A stretch of 64,000 nt of DNA from Desulfatibacillum aliphaticivorans DSM 15576 (GTDB lineage: Bacteria > Desulfobacterota > Desulfobacteria > Desulfobacterales > Desulfatibacillaceae), in NCBI RefSeq assembly GCF_000429905.1, contig NZ_AUCT01000001.1, forward strand, positions 414,166 through 478,165. The letters run 5' to 3'. This document shows positions 33,133 through 42,130 of the stretch, piece after piece (positions within the stretch are counted from its first letter, which is position 1; every line of letters begins with the position of its first letter). The notes below the pieces were generated by a model. It ran no database searches. It saw nothing but the letters and a program-made list of their open reading frames with translations, and was not told the origin of the DNA. The translations under genes were made by a program, and so were the position numbers.

Positions 33133-35478
33133 TTAAACCGAGGCGTCCAAGGCTTCCCTGACGATGCTGGAAAAACGAAACAATTCAAGCGGTTTCATCA
33201 TATACCCCCGGATGCCCAGCGTTTTCGCCTTTTCCTCGGATATGATCTCGCTGTATCCGGTGCAAAGCACAATGGGGGTATCGGGTTTTATTTCCAAAAT
33301 CTTTTGGGCCAACACGCCGCCCGTCATATAAGGCATGGTCTGATCCGTGACGACGCAATCAAAGGCGCCGGGGTTTTGTGTGAACTCCTGCAGGGCTTCG
33401 TTGGGATTGAGAAAGGTGACGACTTGATACCCCAGGTGCTCCAGCATTTGCTTGCCCAACTGAAGGAGGTCGGGCTCGTCGTCGACGAAAAGAATGCGTT
33501 CCTGGCCGCGGGGCGCAGGAAGGATTTCGTCTTGGTCATCCACGTCGCAAGTATCGGTTTCCGGCAAATAGACCCGAAAGGAGGAGCCCTCGCCCAGCGT
33601 GCTTTTTACTGTAATAACGCCTCCATGGCTATTGACGATCCCCTGGACCACGGCCAGGCCCAGGCCGGCGCCCTCGCCCATTCCCTTGGTGGTAAAATAA
33701 GGGTCGAAAATCCGTTCCATGGTTTGGGCGTCCATGCCATGTCCGGTATCCGATACGGTCAGGCGCAAATACCGTCCAGGGGCCATTCCCGGGTCCGGCA
33801 GAGGCTCATCCGGCTCGAAGGCTTTGTTTTCCAAGCGCACTTCCAAAACGCCGCCGGCGTTGCGCATGGCGTGAAAGGCGTTGGTGCAAAGGTTCATGAG
33901 CACTTGGTGCAGGGCCGTGGGGTCGGCCAGCACCTTGCCCATCTCCTTTTTTATGTAACGGCGGAAGGTAATGGTGGAAGGCAGGGAGGCGCGCAGGAGC
34001 TTGAGGGCCTCGTTGACCACCAGATCCATTTGGACGGGTTTTTGCTCCTGCCCCTTTTGACGGGAGAAGGTCAAAATCTGTCCCACAAGATCCTTGGCCC
34101 GATGCGAGGCTTTCAGGACCTGCAGCAGGTTGTTGTGGGCCATGGAGCCTTCCGGGATTTCCATGGTGCACATTTCCGTGTATCCCATGATGGCCGAAAG
34201 GATATTATTGAAATCGTGGGCTATGCCGCTTGCCAGGGTGCCGATGGCCTCCGCTTTTTGGGCCTGCTGCAATTGGGACTCCAGGCGGAGCTTTTCCTCT
34301 TCCGCCTGTTTTTGGGCGGTGACGTCCCTGGCGAACACGGCCACGCGGTCCACATGGTCTTCCTGGTCGTGTATGGGGTAAACCAAAACGTCGTAAAACC
34401 GGTTGTTTCTTTCATCCGAGTAGCGGAGGGATTTGCCTGTATCCAAAACCGCCTGAATTTGCGCCTGCTCCAGACTGGGCATGTATTTTTGAGGCAGGTC
34501 CCAAACGCATTCGCTTAAAGCGTCGTCCACGGAGCTCCGTAAATTGGATGCGCAGGTCTGATTAAGGGCCAGGATGGCCCCCTGCCGGTCCAAAAGCACC
34601 ACCGAATCCGTGGAGGCGTTAAGCAGAGCCCGGGCCATTTCGTTGCTTTCACGCAGGGCGGTTTCTATATTCTTGCGTTCGGTGACGTCAATGGCCACGC
34701 TGATCACGCCGGCAATTTCTCCGTTTTGCTTTCTGAGGGGCTCCGTATGGGCCTGAAAAGTCCTTTGGGACCAGACGATTTCGTAAGCGCTGGATATGCC
34801 TTTCAGGGCCGCCTGGTGGGCCCTGATGGGGGGAAAATCGGGAGTGGAAATAGCGAAAAAATCCTCCAGGCTCATACCGGGCGTCTGGGTGGATTCCAGG
34901 CCTATACTGCCCAAGGCGGCGCCCAGGGACAGGGTGTTGCGCAGATTCACGTCCGTGGTCCACATCATGGCGCCGGGCATTTGCGCCAACAGGACGCGCA
35001 GGCGAAGCCGGGAATCGTTAAGGGCTTCCTGGGCTATCCTTTGGTCGGTCACGTCAAAAAAGATGCCCAGCATCCCCCTGAGTACGCCGCGGGAGTACAC
35101 GGGGGACAGGATATTGTAAAAAATCCTTGCGTCCAAATCCCCATCCCCGGTTTGCATCTCCCAGGCGACGGTCTGGCCTTTGACAACCTTGGATTTATTT
35201 TCTTTAAGCAGCTTTACGCCGGACTCGGGAAGTCCTTTGGTGATGTCCGAGCCTTTCAAGGCTTCGCCCCAATGCCTTCTGGAAAGATTGCTTTGCAGGA
35301 TGATCTGGTCCTGGAGATCCTGCACCCAGAAATCAAACGGAAGATTTTCCAGCATGCTTCTGGAAAAAAACTCCCCGTCCCATTGGGCCCGGTGAAGTTC
35401 GTCCTCCAGGTCTGCAACTTGCTGCTGCAGGCTTTGAACCTGGGCTTCCAGTTCTTCGTAAGTCGGCTTACCCGGCAT
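33133..35478 (-). CDS. Soluble hybrid histidine kinase with three PAS domains
   Basis: A 781-residue cytoplasmic sensor kinase. A short N-terminal coiled coil precedes three PAS-type domains (about residues 30-155, 165-285 and 290-410). Then come HisKA with the phospho-His motif ASGIAHDFNNILSAIMGYTE, an ATPase domain (NLCTNAFHAMRNAGG, VSDTGHGMD, GAGLGLAVVQGIV) and a C-terminal receiver with ILFVDDEPDLLQLGKQMLEH and CVVTDQTMPYMTGG. There is no output domain. AAGGAG precedes the ATG. It lies beside an MMPL exporter and another hybrid kinase on the same strand. Confidence 0.93.
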   Translation of the reverse strand: MPGKPTYEELEAQVQSLQQQVADLEDELHRAQWDGEFFSRSMLENLPFDFWVQDLQDQIILQSNLSRRHWGEALKGSDITKGLPESGVKLLKENKSKVVKGQTVAWEMQTGDGDLDARIFYNILSPVYSRGVLRGMLGIFFDVTDQRIAQEALNDSRLRLRVLLAQMPGAMMWTTDVNLRNTLSLGAALGSIGLESTQTPGMSLEDFFAISTPDFPPIRAHQAALKGISSAYEIVWSQRTFQAHTEPLRKQNGEIAGVISVAIDVTERKNIETALRESNEMARALLNASTDSVVLLDRQGAILALNQTCASNLRSSVDDALSECVWDLPQKYMPSLEQAQIQAVLDTGKSLRYSDERNNRFYDVLVYPIHDQEDHVDRVAVFARDVTAQKQAEEEKLRLESQLQQAQKAEAIGTLASGIAHDFNNILSAIMGYTEMCTMEIPEGSMAHNNLLQVLKASHRAKDLVGQILTFSRQKGQEQKPVQMDLVVNEALKLLRASLPSTITFRRYIKKEMGKVLADPTALHQVLMNLCTNAFHAMRNAGGVLEVRLENKAFEPDEPLPDPGMAPGRYLRLTVSDTGHGMDAQTMERIFDPYFTTKGMGEGAGLGLAVVQGIVNSHGGVITVKSTLGEGSSFRVYLPETDTCDVDDQDEILPAPRGQERILFVDDEPDLLQLGKQMLEHLGYQVVTFLNPNEALQEFTQNPGAFDCVVTDQTMPYMTGGVLAQKILEIKPDTPIVLCTGYSEIISEEKAKTLGIRGYMMKPLELFRFSSIVREALDASV

Positions 35479-35519
35479 GTTTTTCTCCTTGGCCTGGCTG
35501 ATGCCCGGAGACAACCAAA

Positions 35520-37808
35520 TTATACTGCCTTAAAAAAACGAAACCAACCTAAGTTGACCATTGCAGGAACGAGCAGGACGTCTGCCGCCAGGGCCGCGAT
35601 CAGGCACAAAGGCAGCAGGGTTCCGAAAATCTGCACGCTGAAATAGCTTGCGAAAGAAAAAACCGAGAAACCGGCCGCCAAAATCACCGATGACATGATG
35701 ATGGCCCGGCCGGAATAATGCAAAGTATTTCTTATTGCTTCCAGGGGATTAGCCATTTTAACGGCTTCCAAACGTAAACGCAACAAGAAATGTATGGTGT
35801 CGTCTACTCCAATGCCTAGAGCAACCATTAACACGCTGAGAGTATCCGTGTCTACTATATCCCAGAAAAGGCCCACGTACCCGAGCAGGACTAGTAAAGG
35901 CAAGATATTCGGGAGCATGGACAGGAGGCCTGCGCCGATTTTTCTCAGGGCCAGAACCATCATGACGGCAATAGTCCCCAGGGCGAAAGCCAGGCCTTTT
36001 CTCTGGCCGGCCAGGATGTCGTCCACCCAGTCGCCCAGGAGAAAATCCAGGCCCAGAGGATCCACTGTCAGACTATCGCCGAAACGGGCCTTTCCTTCGC
36101 GGGCGATGGCCCGGCCCGTCTCCGACGCGGCGATAACCCCGTTGTCCGCCAATCGCGCTTTAAGGACCATGCTTGTGTGTTCGTAGTTGATGAATCGTTC
36201 CAGATCCCGTCCGCCTTGCATTTCAAACAGCAAAAGCAATTGCGCCAGCCCCTCCCTGGTGGGAGGCAGGGGATGCTCCGCCGCCATTTCGGGGTTTATC
36301 TCCCGGTACAGCTTTCTCACCAGATCCACCACGGAAACCACGTTGTTCACAGGCTCCAGGTTTTCGATCCAGATCTCAAAGCCGGCGATTTCGGCGAAGG
36401 TCTCCGGGTTCAAAAGCCCTTCCGCCTCATCGGTTTCCACATAGATGTTCAAGGGAATCACCCCAGGAAATTTTTCCTCAAAATATCTTAGCGAGGTTTG
36501 CAGAGGATGGTCTTTGGAAAAGCGTTTGGAAAACTGGGTTTCGAAATGAACCTGGGTGAGTCCGTAAACGGAAACGGCCATGAGCACAAAAAACGCAAAC
36601 ACCACCGAGCGGGAATACCGCGTGCTCACCAAAAAGCAGGCGTCCAGGGCGCCGTCCAGCAGGCCTTGCACCTTTGAGACGGAGCCTTTTCTCCATTCCT
36701 TGGGCCGGGGGATTATGGAAAAAAAGATGGGAACCAGGGTCAGCGCCGTAAACAGGGCGGCTGCCACGCCAAAGCCCATGAGCAGCCCCACCTGCTTGAA
36801 CACCGGGGAAGGAACCAGGGTCATGGACGCAAAGCCCAGAAAGGTGGTGCCGGAGGTATAGGCGCAGGCCACGCCCACTTCCTCGCCGGAGCGCAAAATG
36901 GCTTCGTTTTTGTCCAGGCCCTTTGCCAATTCCAGCAAATAGGCGCTGCACAGGTGAACGACGTCTCCAAAACAGGTTATGAGCACCAGGGTGGGAACCA
37001 TGGTGGTGAAGATGTTCAAGTGTCCGTAAAGGCGAACGGCCAGCCCCATGGTCCAGATAATGGATAAAAAGGTAATGGCCAGAGTGATGCAGACGGGCCA
37101 CAAACGCCGGAACATAAGATACACGAAAAAAAGGAGGATGAGAGCTGAAAAAGGAAGGATGGTCCGGACGGAAAACAGGGATTCCTCATAGATATAGGAA
37201 AAAACCGCCATCAGGCCGCCGCGGTGAAAATTTTCCACGCCAAAGCCCTGTTTTTCAAAAGCGTCCATAACCCCATGAAACATTTGAGGGGCTTTTTCAA
37301 GGCCCTGGTCCTCCGAGGCGAACTCCACAACAACCAGCACGGTTCCGGCGTCGCGGCTCAGCAGCCAGTCCTTGGTAATGGGATCGTTGATCAGGGTAAG
37401 GACGACCTCTTGCAGCCTTTCCGGGTGCTCCTCCATCAAATCGGCGTAATCCTCGATAATCAAATCGTCCCCAACCGATTCAATGTGCTGGGCGGAGATG
37501 ATGCTGTCCACTTTTACGACGCCTGGCTGGGACTCTATGTCAGCCACGGCCTTGCGCAGCCTGGCAATGCCGGCCGGAGTCAGGGCGTCCTTTTCGGCGT
37601 AGGCGGCCAGGATGAGGTTGTCCCCGCCGAATTCCAGATTTTTTTGGATATACCGTTCATAGTGGGGATTGTGGGAGAAAAAAAGCTCCCCCACGCTGGA
37701 GGAAATGGCTGCGTCAAAGAGATGCCGTCCCAAAAACGCAGTAACCAGCGCAAAGAGCAAAACCACAATCAATCGATGATTCAGCACGAATCGGATATAC
37801 CGGTTCAT
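35520..37808 (-). CDS. MMPL/RND superfamily exporter
   Basis: A 762-residue inner-membrane protein with the RND layout: one N-terminal helix, a large periplasmic loop, five clustered helices (from about 220), then a second repeat of loop and helices (from about 600). Motifs LVLITCFGDVVHLCSAYLLE and MVALGIGVDDTIHFLLRLRL are the paired helix-4 regions that carry the proton-relay Asp residues. Relatives move lipids or hopanoids. No membrane-fusion or outer-membrane partner is adjacent. Eight bases separate it from the upstream kinase gene, so it is probably cotranscribed. Confidence 0.88.
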   Translation of the reverse strand: MNRYIRFVLNHRLIVVLLFALVTAFLGRHLFDAAISSSVGELFFSHNPHYERYIQKNLEFGGDNLILAAYAEKDALTPAGIARLRKAVADIESQPGVVKVDSIISAQHIESVGDDLIIEDYADLMEEHPERLQEVVLTLINDPITKDWLLSRDAGTVLVVVEFASEDQGLEKAPQMFHGVMDAFEKQGFGVENFHRGGLMAVFSYIYEESLFSVRTILPFSALILLFFVYLMFRRLWPVCITLAITFLSIIWTMGLAVRLYGHLNIFTTMVPTLVLITCFGDVVHLCSAYLLELAKGLDKNEAILRSGEEVGVACAYTSGTTFLGFASMTLVPSPVFKQVGLLMGFGVAAALFTALTLVPIFFSIIPRPKEWRKGSVSKVQGLLDGALDACFLVSTRYSRSVVFAFFVLMAVSVYGLTQVHFETQFSKRFSKDHPLQTSLRYFEEKFPGVIPLNIYVETDEAEGLLNPETFAEIAGFEIWIENLEPVNNVVSVVDLVRKLYREINPEMAAEHPLPPTREGLAQLLLLFEMQGGRDLERFINYEHTSMVLKARLADNGVIAASETGRAIAREGKARFGDSLTVDPLGLDFLLGDWVDDILAGQRKGLAFALGTIAVMMVLALRKIGAGLLSMLPNILPLLVLLGYVGLFWDIVDTDTLSVLMVALGIGVDDTIHFLLRLRLEAVKMANPLEAIRNTLHYSGRAIIMSSVILAAGFSVFSFASYFSVQIFGTLLPLCLIAALAADVLLVPAMVNLGWFRFFKAV

Positions 37809-37815
37809 TGAATTC

Positions 37816-40800
37816 CTAATCCAGGATTTCTCTGATTTTTTGCGAAAGTTCTTCCAGGTTGAACGGTTTTTGGATAAAGCCGTCGCAGCCCTTTTCTATG
37901 ATGGATGAGGCCTGACCGTTGAGCGAATAGCCGCTGGAAAGCAAAACCCTGACGTCTGGCCGGATTTCCGTTAAGTGGTCGTATAGTTCAATGCCCTGCA
38001 TTTCGGGCATGATCATATCCATGATGACCAGGTCGATTTTTGGGGCTTGATCCCGAAAAATTTCAAGGGCTTCATGGGGGGACCGGGCGACAAACACCTG
38101 GTATCCCAAGGCGCGGAGGATTTCCTCCCCGGTTGTTATGATGACTTCCTCATCGTCTATCAGAAGGATGGTTTCCGTCCCGTGGACCACCTTGGCTTCC
38201 GGCTCGATTTCCTCCATCACATCCTTGGAGGACGCGGGCAGATAGATGTTGAATGTGGCGCCCTGCCCTTCCTGGCTGTATACGTTAATGATCCCGACGT
38301 GGTTTTGAATGATGCCGTAAGCCGAGGCCAGGCCCAGCCCGGTTCCCCGGGAAATTTCCTTGGTGGTGAAGAAGGGGTCGAAAACCCTTTTCCGGACCTC
38401 AGGGCTCATCCCGGAGCCAGTGTCCGTGACCGAAAGCCTGACGTATTTTCCAGGCGGTATGCCGTAGGATGAGGCGAATCTTTGGTCCAGGACCACGTTT
38501 TCGGAACGGATGTAAATAATGCCTCCGCCGGACATGGCCTGCCACGCGTTAACCAAAAGGTTAAGCAGAACCTGCTCTATCTGGCCGTGGTCCACCTCAA
38601 CGGGCCAGGCGTCAGCCTGGAGATTCTCCTTGATGCGGATTTCCTTGCGCGTCCTGCCGAACATGGAGGAAGTGCGGGACACCAGGTCGTTCAGATTGGC
38701 GGCCGTGACCTGGTATTTGCCGCTTCGGGCGAATCCGAGCAGCTGCCTTGTCAGGCCCGTGGCGTTTTTTATGTGCTGCTCGATGTTCTTGATGCGGCCG
38801 TACAAGGGGTTGGAGGGCTCCAGTTTAAGGAGCATAAGGCTCAGGTTGCCCTGGATGCCCATGAGCAGGTTATTGAAATCATGGGCCACGCCCCCGGCCA
38901 GGGTGCCCATGGCCTCCAGCTTTTGGGCCTGTTGCAGGCGCTCTTCCAGCTTGAGCCTGTCCTCCTCGGCCTTGCGGCGTTCGGTAATATCGCGGGAGAT
39001 GCCCAGGATGCCGAAAACCTGGCCGTCGTCGTCCCGCATAAAAGAGCATGCGGACTCACTCCAGACCGTTCCGCCGTCTCTTTTCAGAAACTCCATGTCC
39101 AGGACGATGCTCCTGGGTTCAGGCTCCGGGTCCGTCAGTTCTTTTTCCAACTCCTCCGTAAAAATATGCAGGACGTCCTGGGTGGACTCCCGGGTAAGGA
39201 CTTCGGAAAAATCCTGCTGCAGAACTTCTTCGGGCGTGTAACCGCGCATGCGAAAAACGGAGGGGCTGACATAGGTCCATTTTAGGTTCAGGTCCGTGGT
39301 CCAGATAACGTCGTTGGTGTTTTCGGCCACCAGCCGGTAACGCTCCTCGCTGCCTTTCAGGGCCTTGGTTACAGCGATTTTCTCGGTGATGTCCGTATAA
39401 ATGCCGATCAGGCCCAGAAGGTTTCCGAACTTGTCGGAGACCACATTGGCGCGCAAGTCCGTCAGAATGTGCCGGCCCTTATTGGAGCGGGTCATGACTT
39501 CTCCGGTCCAGGAGCCTTGTTCTATCAGGCCGGACGCCACTTCATCGCCCTGCCTGGGTTCCGCAAAAACCGATAGCAGCCCCCCGGCCTCCACCAGGTC
39601 CTTTGGCCAGCGGTATCCGAAAAGATTGGCAAAGGCCTCGTTGTGATAAAAATGGACGAATTTTGCATCGCACATGGCGATGGCGTCGGAAGAGCTTTCC
39701 ACGGCCCTCTGGATAAAAAGGCGTTCCTCCTCAGCGGCCTTTTGCGAGGAAATGTCCCGGGTCAGGCCCACAACGCCTATAGGGACGCCGGAACCGTCGC
39801 GCAGAAAAGCGCCGGTGTTTTCCGCCCAAAAAGGAGGCCCGTTTTTGCGTTTGATCTGCACTTCAAACTGAACGGAGGCGGGAGTTTTTCCCGGATCTTC
39901 CAAATCCAGGGCTTGCTGGGTTCTCAAAACGGTCATGCCCAGGGACGCTGAATCCGGCGTGAGAATTTCATCAAAGCCCATGGCCAAAGCCTCTTCCGGC
40001 GTAAAGCCCGTCAAGGTTTCAACGGAAGGGCTGATGTGGGTGAGGCGCAGGTCCAGGTCCGCCGTCCACATGATAAAGCCTGCGTTATCCGCCAGCACCT
40101 GATATCTTTCCTCGTTTTGCTTGAGCTGCTCCTGGGCGAAGGAGGCCTTTACGACCTGATCCACCGCATAGCCGGTCATGAAGGCAGTAATGGCCAGAAA
40201 TCCATACTCCAAGGTGTACGGAAGCGGGGACATGCCAAGGGACACAAAGATATCGCTGGTCACGCACGAAAACATTATGAAAAGCGCCAGAGCCAGGAAC
40301 CTGGCCTTTTTTTTCGGCCCAACCTTATAGAACCGGAACCCCACGAATAAAATGTAGGCCATGCATATGAGCCCCGCCAGGTTGGCGGCGAGCATAACCG
40401 GCCCCAATTCGGCCTCGTAGTAAACGGCTGTAATTCCAAAGGGGAGATTTTTTGTCTTAATCAGGGGGTGAGACAAGGAAAAAAGAAGGTCTCCGGTGTA
40501 CAAATATCCCACAGACAAGCACAATACGCCTACGATGGTAAAGAACCAAAGGGCCTTGGGGGGCACCATTTGGGTGAAGTCGTGGACGAACCATAGGAAG
40601 AAAATCATGCTCAGAAAAAGCAAATACATCTGAGCGCGTTGCCAGGCCATGCCTTCTGCTACGGAAGTGGAGTTGTAAAGGCCTGCACAAGCGATTCCAT
40701 AAAGGGAAAACACAACGCATGTGAGGGCGAAGGTAAGATTTTGTCTGTGGCGCCTGTCTCTGTCATAAATGAACAGATGAAACAGCCCGGAAAAAAAGGT

Positions 40801-40878
40801 TACAGCTGCTGCGGCCGCCGCTGGTACGGATAGAATGTGCATGGATTGAGCCCCGGCCAAACCTCCAAAGCCCATCAT
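37816..40878 (-). CDS. Membrane hybrid histidine kinase (7TM sensor, three PAS, receiver)
   Basis: A 1020-residue sensor. Residues 1-230 hold seven membrane segments of the histidine-kinase N-terminal 7TM type. Three PAS domains follow (about 245-370, 380-495, 505-625), then HisKA with AGGVAHDFNNLLMGIQGN, ATPase motifs NLLVNAWQAMSGGG, VTDTGSGMS and GTGLGLASAYGI, and a receiver with ILLIDDEEVIITTGEEIL and LVIMDMIMPEMQGIELYDHL. Its kinase and receiver parts are strikingly like those of the kinase at 43656-45899, so the two are probably paralogues. The signal is unknown. Confidence 0.93.
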   Translation of the reverse strand: MMGFGGLAGAQSMHILSVPAAAAAAVTFFSGLFHLFIYDRDRRHRQNLTFALTCVVFSLYGIACAGLYNSTSVAEGMAWQRAQMYLLFLSMIFFLWFVHDFTQMVPPKALWFFTIVGVLCLSVGYLYTGDLLFSLSHPLIKTKNLPFGITAVYYEAELGPVMLAANLAGLICMAYILFVGFRFYKVGPKKKARFLALALFIMFSCVTSDIFVSLGMSPLPYTLEYGFLAITAFMTGYAVDQVVKASFAQEQLKQNEERYQVLADNAGFIMWTADLDLRLTHISPSVETLTGFTPEEALAMGFDEILTPDSASLGMTVLRTQQALDLEDPGKTPASVQFEVQIKRKNGPPFWAENTGAFLRDGSGVPIGVVGLTRDISSQKAAEEERLFIQRAVESSSDAIAMCDAKFVHFYHNEAFANLFGYRWPKDLVEAGGLLSVFAEPRQGDEVASGLIEQGSWTGEVMTRSNKGRHILTDLRANVVSDKFGNLLGLIGIYTDITEKIAVTKALKGSEERYRLVAENTNDVIWTTDLNLKWTYVSPSVFRMRGYTPEEVLQQDFSEVLTRESTQDVLHIFTEELEKELTDPEPEPRSIVLDMEFLKRDGGTVWSESACSFMRDDDGQVFGILGISRDITERRKAEEDRLKLEERLQQAQKLEAMGTLAGGVAHDFNNLLMGIQGNLSLMLLKLEPSNPLYGRIKNIEQHIKNATGLTRQLLGFARSGKYQVTAANLNDLVSRTSSMFGRTRKEIRIKENLQADAWPVEVDHGQIEQVLLNLLVNAWQAMSGGGIIYIRSENVVLDQRFASSYGIPPGKYVRLSVTDTGSGMSPEVRKRVFDPFFTTKEISRGTGLGLASAYGIIQNHVGIINVYSQEGQGATFNIYLPASSKDVMEEIEPEAKVVHGTETILLIDDEEVIITTGEEILRALGYQVFVARSPHEALEIFRDQAPKIDLVIMDMIMPEMQGIELYDHLTEIRPDVRVLLSSGYSLNGQASSIIEKGCDGFIQKPFNLEELSQKIREILD

Positions 40879-40980
40879 TACGGGTTATAATGGATGCGCC
40901 AGACGCAACTATCTGACGCCGTTTGGCTAATGATCTTAGTAAGATTCAGCCTAACATAATTCAGATTTCCTGGCTACTTA

Positions 40981-42078
40981 TTATTCATTGTCATGTAAAG
41001 CGGCCAATTCCGTGAGCTCCCGGTCAAATTCCAGCACACGGTTTTCCCATGCATGACAAGCCATGGCGGAAGAAATCAAAGGCCGGTCCTGGATGTAGTT
41101 CTCCGGCTCGGACAACATGGCTTCCAGCCTGGATTCCAATTCCTCCTGGCCGTCGTACAAATACTTGGCATGAAATTCATCGGGCAGGACTTCAGGATAG
41201 GCCAACCTGTCGGGCAGCAGGGGCAGGCATCCGCTGCGCATGGCCTCCACCACGGAAATGCCGAAGTTTTCCTGGTTGGCCGTGCTTACGATAACCAAGC
41301 CCTTTTTCAGCCAGTCAAAATACGCCTCCCGGCTTTCCACAAACCCGAACACGGCGATGCGATGGGGTATGCGCTCTTTGGCCCACAGGAACTCCTTGGG
41401 CTGCACCTGAAAGTTCTCCCCCATGAGGGCCACGGAAAAATCCACGCCTTTCTCATCCAGGGAATACAGGGCTTTAAAAAAGCTCTCCGGGTTTTTATCG
41501 AACTCCCAACGGTGGTTCCAGATGATCAGGGGCGGCTCCTGGGGGGCTTCCAGGGGGAGACCTCCTCCGGGAAACCGGCAGCCCGGCTGGATGACATGGG
41601 ATTTTTCCCGAATGGCCTGGGTCACCCACGTGGGATTGTATTCGGGCATCATGTTTATGAACCCGGGCAGGGCGTCGAAAAAGGCGTTAAAATGGGTCCG
41701 GGAGTTGAACAATATGCGGTCCGCGGCCAGGCCGGTTGAGATGTCGGTGAATCCGAACTGAAAATCCATGCTTTCGCCGGGCGCCAGGGGGTATGTGATC
41801 TGATTTTCGTGAAAGTAAACCAGGCAGGGCGGAACGTTTTGAGGGTGCAGGGCCTTGAAATCGGACAAGGACAGCAGGTCCGTGGCGATGATCCCGTCAT
41901 AGGCGGAAAGGTCGGGAATCTTTTTGATGAAATGAAGGGCCGCGCCCCGCATTCTCCACTTCCAGAATCGTGCGGGAAGGGTTGCAAGATCTATTTCGTG
42001 GCTGGAGGCTTCCACCAATCCCCGGGCGAAATCCCGGTGCGAGCCTCCGTAAAAGGGCTCCAAAAACAAAAACTTCAT
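40981..42078 (-). CDS. DUF3524 glycosyltransferase (queuosine-tRNA mannosyltransferase-like)
   Basis: A 365-residue GT-B enzyme. The N-terminus LFLEPFYGGSHRDFARGL and ATLPARFWKWRMRGAALHF are diagnostic of the DUF3524 domain, known from animal GTDC1/QTMAN, which puts mannose on queuosine in tRNA-Asp. The C-terminal GT4-type part has LIIWNHRWEFDKNPESFFKA, VFGFVESREAYFDWLKKG and FGISVVEAMRSGCLPLLPD. The ATG at 42078 starts the conserved domain; the frame extends further but overlaps the next gene. Whether the bacterial enzyme acts on tRNA or a glycan is open. Confidence 0.85.
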   Translation of the reverse strand: MKFLFLEPFYGGSHRDFARGLVEASSHEIDLATLPARFWKWRMRGAALHFIKKIPDLSAYDGIIATDLLSLSDFKALHPQNVPPCLVYFHENQITYPLAPGESMDFQFGFTDISTGLAADRILFNSRTHFNAFFDALPGFINMMPEYNPTWVTQAIREKSHVIQPGCRFPGGGLPLEAPQEPPLIIWNHRWEFDKNPESFFKALYSLDEKGVDFSVALMGENFQVQPKEFLWAKERIPHRIAVFGFVESREAYFDWLKKGLVIVSTANQENFGISVVEAMRSGCLPLLPDRLAYPEVLPDEFHAKYLYDGQEELESRLEAMLSEPENYIQDRPLISSAMACHAWENRVLEFDRELTELAALHDNE

Positions 42079-42130
42079 GGTTATTCCGATTATTCGAACA
42101 GGGGATGAAAGCCCCCCGCTCCTATTGGTT

